From contig NZ_JAUTDO010000007.1 in the NCBI RefSeq assembly GCF_030646165.1, positions 62,001 through 126,000 of the forward strand: a DNA stretch of 64,000 bases. Reading direction: 5' to 3'. A model generated the notes under the pieces. That model did not search any database and had not been told where the DNA came from. It worked only from the letters and a program-made list of their open reading frames with translations. Both the position numbers and the translations under genes were made by a program. Positions 16,273-23,540 of the stretch are shown here, one piece after another (the stretch's first letter is position 1; every line of letters begins with the position of its first letter). Source of the DNA: Conexibacter sp. CPCC 206217 (GTDB lineage: Bacteria > Actinomycetota > Thermoleophilia > Solirubrobacterales > Solirubrobacteraceae).

Positions 16273-17531
16273 ACGAACGCCCACCGCAGCGAATCGCGAC
16301 GACCGCGGTGCACGGCGCCCGCGCGAGCGCCACGCTCGCGAGCGCCACGCGCGCAAGCGGCGCACACGCAAGCGACCCGCGCGCAAGCGACCTGCGTGCC
16401 GGCGGCCCACCGCCGGTCCGGTCCACCGTCGTCGGCCCGGTCCACCACGGCGCGACGTTCCCGCTCGACGACGCCGCGCTGGACGACGTCGCCGCCACCG
16501 GCGGACGCAACACGTGGTACTACTCGCGCCTCGCCAACCCGACGGTCGCGCGCGTCGCCGGGGTCGTCGCGGCGCTGGAGGGAGCGCCCGCGGCCGAGCT
16601 GTTCGCCTCCGGGATGGCGGCGATCGACACGGTCCTGACCGCGCTCGTGGCGCCCGGCGGCCATCTCGTCGCGGCCGCCGACCTGTACGGCGACACGGTC
16701 GGCCTGCTCGCGGGCGAGTGGGCCGCGGCCGGACGTCGTGTCAGCTGGGTCGACGTCGGCGACCACGCGGGCTTCGAGCGCGCGCTGCAGGGCGGCGCCG
16801 ACGCGATCTACGTCGAGGCGCTCTCCAACCCGATGCTGCGCGTCGCCGACCTGACGGCGCTGGCGCAGATCGCGCACCGCGCCGGCGCGCTGGCGATCGT
16901 CGATGCGACGTTCGCCTCGCCCGTCAACGTGCGCCCGTACGAGCACGGCTTCGACGTCGTCGTGCACTCTGCGACGAAGTACCTCAACGGCCACTCCGAC
17001 CTGATCGCCGGGGCGGTCGCGGGTTCGGAGCAGGCGCTCGCGCGGGTCCGACCGCTGGCTGCGCTGCGGGGCGCGACGCTCGACCCCGGCGCCGCGTTCC
17101 TGCTCGAGCGCGGACTCAAGACGCTCGCGGTGCGGATGGAGCGCCACAACGCCAACGGCCTCGCCGTCGCGACCTGGCTCGACGGGCACGACGCTGTCGC
17201 CTCCGTCGCGTATCCGCTGCTGGCGGACCATCCCGACCGCGCGCTCGCGATCCAGCAGCTGACGGGCGCATCGGGAATCGTGACCGTCACGCTGGCGGGC
17301 GATGCGGGACGCGCGCGCCGGCTGGTCGGCGCGCTGCGGCTGATCGAGCACGCCGCGAGCCTCGGCGGCGTCGAGAGCCTCGCGTGCCTGCCGCGCTTCA
17401 CCTCGCACGTCACGCTCGACGCGGCGGAGCTCGACCGCCAGGGAATCGGGCCGACGACGATCCGCCTCTCGCTCGGGATCGAAGACGCCGACGACCTGAT
17501 CGCCGACCTCGACCAGGCGCTCGCCGCGTGA
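16269..17531 (+). CDS. Cys/Met metabolism PLP-dependent enzyme
   Basis: A 420-residue fold-type I PLP enzyme of the cystathionine gamma-synthase/methionine gamma-lyase family. Key parts are NTWYYSRLANPTVARV, ELFASGMAAIDTVLTAL (phosphate site), EALSNPMLRVADL, VDATFASPVN and the PLP lysine near 237 in HSATKYLNGHSD. Family enzymes make or break Cbeta/Cgamma-S bonds. Here it sits inside a hydantoin-type operon (ATGA overlaps on both sides), so a lyase acting on the amino acid released by the carbamoylase is possible, e.g. methionine from its hydantoin. The N-terminus carries an extra repetitive Ala/Ser/Arg stretch (about residues 17-45) not found in the family. Confidence 0.87.
   Translation: MNERPPQRIATTAVHGARASATLASATRASGAHASDPRASDLRAGGPPPVRSTVVGPVHHGATFPLDDAALDDVAATGGRNTWYYSRLANPTVARVAGVVAALEGAPAAELFASGMAAIDTVLTALVAPGGHLVAAADLYGDTVGLLAGEWAAAGRRVSWVDVGDHAGFERALQGGADAIYVEALSNPMLRVADLTALAQIAHRAGALAIVDATFASPVNVRPYEHGFDVVVHSATKYLNGHSDLIAGAVAGSEQALARVRPLAALRGATLDPGAAFLLERGLKTLAVRMERHNANGLAVATWLDGHDAVASVAYPLLADHPDRALAIQQLTGASGIVTVTLAGDAGRARRLVGALRLIEHAASLGGVESLACLPRFTSHVTLDAAELDRQGIGPTTIRLSLGIEDADDLIADLDQALAA
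16318..16400 (+). repeat. Short imperfect tandem repeats in PLP enzyme N-terminus
   Basis: Degenerate units around GCGCAAGCGRCC encode ASAT/ASGA/ASDP/ASDL-type motifs. This suggests replication slippage in a dispensable N-terminal extension. Confidence 0.55.
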
Positions 17532-18943
17532 CACCGGGCAAGCGCACCGTGATCGCGCACGGCACGGTCGCCGCCGACTACGGCAGCGTTCGCGCGCACG
17601 TCGTGATCGAGGACGAGCGGATCGTCGCGCTGAGCGACGACGACGCGGTCCTGCACGGGGCCGACGAGCTGATCGACGCGCGCGGCCGCTTCGTGCTGCC
17701 GGGCGCGATCGACCTCCACTCGCACTTCGAGGATCCCGGCCACACCGAGCGCGAGGACTTCACGACCGGCACGATGGCCGCCGCCGCCGGCGGCTTCACG
17801 ACGGTCGTCGAGCATCCGCTCACCTACCCGCCGACGACGACAGTCGAGCTGTACACGCAGAAGCGCGCGATGGCGGAGCGCAAGGCCGTCGTCGACTTCG
17901 GGTTGTGGGGCGCGCTGACGAGCACGGCGCTGGGGCAGATGGAGGGTCAGTGGGCGGAGGGAGCGCTCGGCTTCAAGGCGTTCATGCCGGTCTCGGACCC
18001 GTCGTATCCGCACGTCGACGACGACGAACTGCTGCAGGGGATGCGGACGGTCGCGGCGCTCGGCGGGATCGTGCTGATCCACGCCGAGAACGACGCGCTG
18101 CTGCGCGGCAACATCAGCCGGCTGCGCGCCGCCGGGCGCACCGACACGCTGGCGCACTACGAGTCGCGCCCGCCGTTCGTCGAGGAGGAGGCGGTCCACC
18201 GCGCGCTGTTCCTCGCCGCGCATGCCGGCGCGCGCGTGCAGATCGTGCACACGTCCAGCCCCGTCAGCGTCGACCTGATCGCCGCGGCGCGGCGCGGCGG
18301 CCTGGCGGCGACCGCCGAGGTCTGTCCCCACCACCTGCTGCTCGACCTCGACGACGGCCTCGCGCTCGGCCCCTACGGCGCCTGCGCGCCGGCGCTGCGC
18401 GAGCGCGCGCTGGTCGAGGGCATGTGGGAGCGCGTGCTCGACGGCACGATCGACTGCCTCGTCTCCGACCACGCCGCCTACCCGATCGCCGAGAAGGAGC
18501 TGGGGCGGGAGGACATCTTCGAGGTCCCGCTCGGCTGCCAGGTGATCCAGGAGACCGTGCCGCTGGTGCTGTCGGAGGCCGTGCACGAGCGCGGCATGGC
18601 GCTCGACGCGTTCGTGCGCTTCAGCTCCACCAACGCCGCCCGGATCGCCGGCCTCTACCCGCGCAAGGGCACGCTCCTGCCGGGCAGCGACGCCGACGTG
18701 GCGATCTGGGACCTCGACGCGCGCTGGAGTGTCGACGCGGTCGCGCAGCAGTTCTCCAAGAACCCGTGGTCGCCGTTCGCCGGACGCGCCGTGCGCGGAC
18801 GCGTGTTGCGGACGCTCGTGCGCGGGGAGACGGTCTTCGCCGACGGCGAGATCCACGTCGCGCCTGGGCACGGCGGGTTCGTCAGCGGGGTGCCGGGTGC
18901 GCTGGAGCGCGGCGCGTCCGACAGCGGAGCGCCGCGCGGTTGA
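17528..18943 (+). CDS. Allantoinase/hydantoinase-like cyclic amidohydrolase
   Basis: A 471-residue cyclic amidohydrolase of the dihydroorotase/allantoinase group. Metal motif DLHSHFEDPGHTE (HxH) is followed by TTVVEHPLTYPPTT. The carbamylated lysine lies near 150 in GFKAFM. Further ligands are HAEN, QIVHTSS, VCPHHL and the catalytic Asp in CLVSDHAAYP. These enzymes open allantoin, hydantoins or dihydropyrimidines to N-carbamoyl products. The GFKAFM context is closer to allantoinase than to D-hydantoinase. Start is GTG overlapping the previous stop (GTGA). With the racemase and downstream hydrolase it completes a ring-opening pathway. Confidence 0.85.
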   Translation: MTPGKRTVIAHGTVAADYGSVRAHVVIEDERIVALSDDDAVLHGADELIDARGRFVLPGAIDLHSHFEDPGHTEREDFTTGTMAAAAGGFTTVVEHPLTYPPTTTVELYTQKRAMAERKAVVDFGLWGALTSTALGQMEGQWAEGALGFKAFMPVSDPSYPHVDDDELLQGMRTVAALGGIVLIHAENDALLRGNISRLRAAGRTDTLAHYESRPPFVEEEAVHRALFLAAHAGARVQIVHTSSPVSVDLIAAARRGGLAATAEVCPHHLLLDLDDGLALGPYGACAPALRERALVEGMWERVLDGTIDCLVSDHAAYPIAEKELGREDIFEVPLGCQVIQETVPLVLSEAVHERGMALDAFVRFSSTNAARIAGLYPRKGTLLPGSDADVAIWDLDARWSVDAVAQQFSKNPWSPFAGRAVRGRVLRTLVRGETVFADGEIHVAPGHGGFVSGVPGALERGASDSGAPRG

Positions 18944-20163
18944 CCGTCGCCGCGGGGTCGCAGCGGGTGCTGCAGCGGCTCGAGCGGCTGTTCGAGCTGG
19001 GCGCATCGCCGCACGCGAACCGGCCGGGGCTGAGCGCGACGGAGGAGGAGGCCTGCGGTCTGGCTGCGGGCTGGATGGCCGAGGCCGGCCTGACCGTGCA
19101 GCGCGACGGCGCCGGCAACGTGATCGGCCGCTTGCCGGGCACGCGACCGCAGCTGCCGGAGGTGTGGACCGGCTCGCACCTCGACACGGTCCCCGCGGGC
19201 GGCCGCTTCGACGGCGCGCTCGGCGTCGTCGCGGGGATCGAAGCCGTCGCGGCGTTGCGCGAGCGGTCGCTGCGCCGCACCGTCGCCGTCGCCGTGCTGC
19301 GCGACGAGGAGGGCTGGCGCTTCGGCCGCGGCCTGTTCGGCAGCCGCGCGCTGACGGGCGCGCTCGACCCCGCCGAGCTGGACGATCGCGACGGCGACGG
19401 CATCACGCGGCGCGAAGCGCTGCACGCGCTCGGATACGCCGCCGACGGGCCGGACGTCGGCGGGCGTGAGACGATCGGCGCGTTCGTCGAGCTGCACGTC
19501 GAGCAGGGGCCGGTGCTCGCCCGTCTCGGCGCGCCGGTCGGGATCGTCGAGGGGATCGTCGCGATGTCGGGCCTGGAGGTCAGCTTCGACGGCCGCGGCG
19601 GGCACGCCGGCACGACGCCGATGGCCGCACGTGCGGACGCGTTCGCCGCCGCCGCCGCGACGGCGCTCGCGCTGCGTGACGCGGCCCTGCGGATCGACGG
19701 CGCCGTCGCGACGGTCGGCGCCGTCGCGGTCACGCCCGGGGCGGCGAACGTCGTGCCGGAGCGAGCCGTGCTGTCGGTCGACGTGCGCGCGCCCGACGAT
19801 CCACGGCTCGCGCACCTCGAAGCGGACCTCCACGCGGCCGCCCACCGCTGCGCGCAGGAGGCGGGCTGCAGGCACGCGGTCGTCCGCCGCTGGCAGCAGC
19901 CCGCCGCGCCGATGGCCGCGCCCGTCCGCGCCGCTCTGGCGCATGCCGCGCAGGCGGCCGGGCTCAGCGCGCCAGAGCTGCTGTCGGGCGCGGGCCACGA
20001 CGCGCAGTCGTTCGCCGCCGTCGGGATCCCGACCGGGATGCTGTTCGCCCGCAGCCTCGCCGACGGCGTCAGCCACACGCCCGCGGAGCACACGGACGAG
20101 CATGCGATCGCGATCGCGACGCAGGTCCTCTCGGCCGCCCTGGCCGATCTCGCGGCGAGCTAG
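18940..20163 (+). CDS. N-carbamoyl-amino acid hydrolase / allantoate amidohydrolase (M20)
   Basis: A 407-residue M20-family amidohydrolase of the HyuC/AllC type. Zinc and catalytic motifs: TGSHLDTVPAGGRFDGALGV, the catalytic Glu pair in RDEEGWRFG, and ELHVEQGPVL. The dimerisation domain has GRGGHAGTTPM and the last ligand is SGAGHDAQSF...SHTPAEHTDE. It removes the carbamoyl group, as CO2 plus NH3, from N-carbamoyl-L-amino acids or processes allantoate. The start is a TTG overlapping the previous stop (TTGA), so translation is likely coupled. It is the last gene of the enzyme unit. Confidence 0.88.
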   Translation: MTVAAGSQRVLQRLERLFELGASPHANRPGLSATEEEACGLAAGWMAEAGLTVQRDGAGNVIGRLPGTRPQLPEVWTGSHLDTVPAGGRFDGALGVVAGIEAVAALRERSLRRTVAVAVLRDEEGWRFGRGLFGSRALTGALDPAELDDRDGDGITRREALHALGYAADGPDVGGRETIGAFVELHVEQGPVLARLGAPVGIVEGIVAMSGLEVSFDGRGGHAGTTPMAARADAFAAAAATALALRDAALRIDGAVATVGAVAVTPGAANVVPERAVLSVDVRAPDDPRLAHLEADLHAAAHRCAQEAGCRHAVVRRWQQPAAPMAAPVRAALAHAAQAAGLSAPELLSGAGHDAQSFAAVGIPTGMLFARSLADGVSHTPAEHTDEHAIAIATQVLSAALADLAAS

Positions 20164-20293
20164 CTGACGTCCACAGGGCCGACCGGCTCGAGGACCCAGC
20201 TCCGTCGCGCGCGAGCTGCTGAGAGGCTAGGCGGGACACCCCGGCTACTCTCAATGAGACCACATCGTTCCAGGACGAAGAGGAGCAAGAGCT

Positions 20294-20815
20294 ATGGCTG
20301 CCACCACCGAGAAGGCGATCCTCGCAGGAGGCTGCTTCTGGGGCATGCAGGACCTGATCCGCAAGCGTCCCGGCGTGATCTCCACGCGCGTCGGCTACAC
20401 CGGCGGCGACGTCCCGAACGCGACCTACCGCAACCACGGCACGCACGCCGAGGCGATCGAGATCCGCTTCGACCCGGAGCAGATCTCCTACCGCGACCTG
20501 CTCGAGTTCTTCTTCCAGATCCACGATCCGAGCACGAAGAACCGGCAGGGCAACGACGTCGGCCTGAGCTACCGCTCGGCGATCTACTACACCGACGACG
20601 AGCAGCGCAAGATCGCGCAGGACACGATCGCCGACGTCGACGCCTCCGGCCTGTGGCCCGGTAAGGCGGTCACCGAGGTCGAGCCGGCCGGCCCGTTCTG
20701 GGAGGCGGAGCCCGAGCACCAGGACTACCTGGAGCACTACCCCAACGGCTACACCTGCCACTTCGTGCGGCCGGGCTGGAAGCTCCCGCACCGCGAGGCG
20801 GGCGCGGTCAGCTGA
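20294..20815 (+). CDS. msrA: Peptide-methionine (S)-S-oxide reductase MsrA
   Basis: A 173-residue MsrA that reduces methionine-S-sulfoxide in proteins with thioredoxin. The catalytic cysteine is Cys14 in [10 protein letters not shown]. Family strings [24 protein letters not shown] and [23 protein letters not shown] are all present. No C-terminal resolving CxxC is seen, but one downstream Cys (YTCHF) may resolve. GAGGAGC precedes the ATG. It is a single gene ended by a strong bidirectional terminator shared with the convergent SDR gene. Confidence 0.95.
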   Translation: MAATTEKAILAGGCFWGMQDLIRKRPGVISTRVGYTGGDVPNATYRNHGTHAEAIEIRFDPEQISYRDLLEFFFQIHDPSTKNRQGNDVGLSYRSAIYYTDDEQRKIAQDTIADVDASGLWPGKAVTEVEPAGPFWEAEPEHQDYLEHYPNGYTCHFVRPGWKLPHREAGAVS

Positions 20816-20831
20816 CCGCGGCGCACGCCGC

Positions 20832-20857
20832 GTCGAGCACCCGCCCGGGTGCTCGAC
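20832..20857. terminator. Bidirectional hairpin terminator
   Basis: Perfect 12-bp stem (GTCGAGCACCCG at 20832-20843 pairing with 20846-20857) and a nominal 2-base loop, between the convergent msrA and SDR genes. There is no U-tract, as is common in high-GC actinobacteria. Confidence 0.7.
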
Positions 20858-20865
20858 GGTGCTGC

Positions 20866-21600
20866 CTAGATGGCCGTACGGCCGCCGTCCGCGTGGATGG
20901 TCGCGCCCGTGACGAAGCTGGCGCGATCGGATGCGAGGAAGACGATCGCCTCGGCGATCTCGTCCGCGGTTCCGGGCCGGCCGATCGGGAGACCCGCGCC
21001 GAGCCCGTTGATCGCGTCCTCGCCCCAGACGGCCATCACGCCGATGGTTGCGGTCGGCCCGGGGGAGACGCTGTTGACGCGCACGCCGCTGCCGCTGAAC
21101 TCGGCGGCCCAGGTGCGGGTGAGCGATGCGAGCGCGGCCTTCGACGCGCTGTAGACGGCGGCGCCGGCCATCCCGATCTCCGCGGCCATCGTGGTGACGT
21201 TGACGATGCTGCCAGAGCCCTTCGCGAGCATGTCCGGCACGAGCGCTGCGGTCAGGAAGAACGCGCCGCGGACGTTGGTGTCGAAGATCTCCTGGAACGA
21301 GGCGACGTCCTGGTCGACGGTCGCCGCCGTCGGGAAGCTGCCGGCGTTGTTGACGAGGATGTCGACCGAGCCGGCCTGCGCGGCAAGCTGCTGCACCGAC
21401 GCGAGGTCGCCGAGGTCGGCCGGTATGTAGCGCGCCGAGCCGCCGGCGGCCGCGATCGTCGCGACGGCGCCGGCGCCGCGCTCGGCGTCGCGTCCGGTGA
21501 CGATCACCGACGCCCCGCCGCGGGCGAGCAGGATCGCCGTCTGCTGACCGATGCCGGCCGTTCCGCCGGTGATCAGGGCTGTCTTGTCCTGGAATTCCAT
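20866..21600 (-). CDS. SDR family oxidoreductase
   Basis: A 244-residue classical short-chain dehydrogenase. The cofactor motif TGGTAGIG follows ALI; NNAG, the catalytic Ser (VNVTT), and YSASK (Tyr-x-x-x-Lys) are present. VSPGPTAT and the C-terminal IHADGGRTAI fit the FabG-like group. Substrate unknown. Start is the ATG at 21600; longer in-frame starts would run through the regulator-binding region. It is divergent from a TetR gene, with two inverted repeats in between, so it is the regulator's likely target. Confidence 0.9.
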   Translation of the reverse strand: MEFQDKTALITGGTAGIGQQTAILLARGGASVIVTGRDAERGAGAVATIAAAGGSARYIPADLGDLASVQQLAAQAGSVDILVNNAGSFPTAATVDQDVASFQEIFDTNVRGAFFLTAALVPDMLAKGSGSIVNVTTMAAEIGMAGAAVYSASKAALASLTRTWAAEFSGSGVRVNSVSPGPTATIGVMAVWGEDAINGLGAGLPIGRPGTADEIAEAIVFLASDRASFVTGATIHADGGRTAI

Positions 21601-21638
21601 GGTCGCGCTGTCCTCTGCTCTACGGTCCGTGAGAAAAA

Positions 21639-21654
21639 TGGATTGCACGATCCA
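21639..21654. promoter_or_regulatory. Inverted repeat TGGAT-N6-ATCCA
   Basis: First of two related palindromes in the divergent SDR/TetR promoter region. The half-site TGGAT is shared with the second repeat. Confidence 0.5.
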
Positions 21655-21665
21655 ATATAGCAGGA

Positions 21666-21683
21666 ATGGATTGTCAAATCCAT
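21666..21683. promoter_or_regulatory. Inverted repeat ATGGATT-GTCA-AATCCAT
   Basis: Perfect 7-bp arms with a 4-bp spacer, in an AT-rich stretch 20 bases before the TetR GTG start. It is the best operator candidate for this regulator. Confidence 0.6.
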
Positions 21684-21703
21684 TTATCTTGTAGACTGAG
21701 GCT

Positions 21704-22336
21704 GTGAGCGAGCGTGATGACGCCATCGCAGTGCCGCGTCTGACGCGCAAGGGCAAGGCGACCCGCGAGCGGATCGTCGAGACGGCGGCTCAGCTGATGT
21801 TCGACGGAGGTGTCGCGGGGACGAGCATCGACGACGTGAAGCGCGCCGCCGGCGTGAGCAGTTCGCAGCTCTACCACTACTTCGTCGACAAGCAGGCGCT
21901 CGTGCACGCCGTCATCGCCCACCAGACCCAGGTCGTGCTCGACGTCCAGCGCCCGCTGCTGAGCGCGCTCGACAGCTTCGAGGCGCTCGAGACGTGGCGC
22001 GACGTGATCGTCGGCCTGCAGGCCGATCGCCACGGCCAGGGCGGCTGCCCGATCGGCTCCCTCGGAGGTGAGCTCGCAGAGGTCGACGTCGACGCGCGCA
22101 ACGAGCTCGCGGACAGCTTCGCGCAGTGGGAGAGCGCCATCCGCGACGGACTGCACGCGATGCGCGAGCGCGGCGTCCTGGGCCCGGACGCCGATCCCGA
22201 TCGTCTCGCGCTGGCGATGCTCGCAGCGTTGCAGGGCGGCCTGCTGCTGACGCAGATCCGCCGCGAGACGACGCCGCTCGAGGTCGCGCTCGACGCCGCG
22301 ATCGCCCACGTCGAGACCTTCCGCGCCGTCGCCTGA
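21704..22336 (+). CDS. TetR-family transcriptional regulator
   Basis: A 210-residue TetR-type regulator starting with GTG. HTH region: RIVETAAQLMFDGGVAGTSIDDVKRAAGVSSSQLYHYFVDKQ. The C-terminal domain has GCPIGSLGGELAEVDVDARNELADSFAQWE, typical of the YxaF/LmrA-like TetR_C_5 group, which often regulates drug or oxidoreductase genes. It is divergent from the SDR gene and shares two TGGAT palindromes with it. Confidence 0.88.
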   Translation: MSERDDAIAVPRLTRKGKATRERIVETAAQLMFDGGVAGTSIDDVKRAAGVSSSQLYHYFVDKQALVHAVIAHQTQVVLDVQRPLLSALDSFEALETWRDVIVGLQADRHGQGGCPIGSLGGELAEVDVDARNELADSFAQWESAIRDGLHAMRERGVLGPDADPDRLALAMLAALQGGLLLTQIRRETTPLEVALDAAIAHVETFRAVA

Positions 22337-22370
22337 CGCGCTGAGGCGCCTGACTCGCCGCGGGCCGCGA

Positions 22371-23420
22371 TCAGCGCGCCTGGGCGAACGTCACGAGTCG
22401 GTGCGCGTGCTCGTCCCACAGCTTCAGCCGCGTCGCTCGGATCCCCTGCCACAGCGTCAGCTGCGGCACGCTGTGGAAGACGTCGTTGTCGTCGTGGGCG
22501 GCCTGCAGGTTGTAGTTCGGGATCCGCGCGCTGAGGTGGTGGACGTGGTGCAGGCCGATGTTGCCGCTGAAGAACTGCAGCAGCTTCGGCAGCCGCAGGT
22601 AGGAGCTGCCGCGCAGCGCGGCGTCGGCGTAGGACCACTCCTCCGCGCTCTCCCAGTAGACGTCCTCGAACTGGTGCTGCACGAAGAACAGCCAGACGCC
22701 GGCGCCGCCCGCGAGCGCCACGATCGGGACCTGGACGAGCAGGAACGTCTGCCAGCCGAGCACGACGCAGAAGGCCGCGATCGCGATCGCGAGCACGAGG
22801 TCGTTGAGCACCACGCTGTTGCGGATCCGCGGACGCGCCGACGGCGTCGTCAGGCGCGGCAGCAGCGCCATCGCGACGAACGGGCCGAGCGTGAACATCA
22901 CCGCCGGGTGGCGGATGAGCCGATAGGCGAGCCGGCGCACGCGCGAGGCGGCGTGGTACTCGGCGACCGTCATCGTCAGCACGTCGCCGTGGCCGCGACG
23001 GTCGAGGTCGCCGGCCGAGGCGTGGTGCATCGCGTGGCTGTGGCGCCACGCCCCGAACGGCGTGTAGACGACGACGCCGAGGACCCGGCCGAGCCACTGG
23101 TTCGCGCGCTTGGACGGCAGGAACGAGCCGTGCGCGCAGTCGTGGAAGACGATGAACGTCCGCAGCAGGAACCCGGCGGCCGGCAGCGCGAGCGCAAGCG
23201 TGAGCAGCGGGGAGACGGGCGCCAGCGCGACCATCGCCGCGGCCAGCAAAAGGTACGGGACGATCGAGGTGGCGAGGTCGACGACGCCGCGATCGAGTCG
23301 CGGCGTCGCGTACGGTGCCAGCGCCTTGCGCCATGGGTTGGCGGGATGGGCCGCGGAGACGGTGGTGGGCGGGGCCTCGGTGAGGGAGGAGAGCATGAGC
23401 GGTCGGCTTTCGGTTCGCAT
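22371..23420 (-). CDS. Membrane fatty acid desaturase
   Basis: A 349-residue integral membrane desaturase. The three histidine boxes are HDCAHGS, HSHAMHH and HHVHH; together they bind the di-iron centre. Four hydrophobic segments flank them (PYLLLAAAMVALAPV, LLTLALALPAAGFLL and two later ones around FCVVLGWQTFLLV). QHQFEDVYW is typical of acyl-lipid/acyl-CoA Delta12-like bacterial desaturases. The exact regiospecificity cannot be read. The start is taken at MRTESRPL, although two other Met codons are possible. It converges with the TetR gene with little space between. Confidence 0.88.
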   Translation of the reverse strand: MRTESRPLMLSSLTEAPPTTVSAAHPANPWRKALAPYATPRLDRGVVDLATSIVPYLLLAAAMVALAPVSPLLTLALALPAAGFLLRTFIVFHDCAHGSFLPSKRANQWLGRVLGVVVYTPFGAWRHSHAMHHASAGDLDRRGHGDVLTMTVAEYHAASRVRRLAYRLIRHPAVMFTLGPFVAMALLPRLTTPSARPRIRNSVVLNDLVLAIAIAAFCVVLGWQTFLLVQVPIVALAGGAGVWLFFVQHQFEDVYWESAEEWSYADAALRGSSYLRLPKLLQFFSGNIGLHHVHHLSARIPNYNLQAAHDDNDVFHSVPQLTLWQGIRATRLKLWDEHAHRLVTFAQAR

Positions 23421-23540
23421 GACAGAGCGAATGAGTCGAAAGTCAAACCGCGCTCCCGACCCGGCCGGCCGATCCCACGTGATGCCCTCCTCTGTCAATG
23501 GTACCCCCGGCCCTCGGGGGTACTCATCGACTCCTCGGGT

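Noticed and set aside
16808..19006. Long minus-strand frame opposite PLP enzyme and amidohydrolase
   Set aside because: No motifs, and both plus-strand products have complete catalytic sites.
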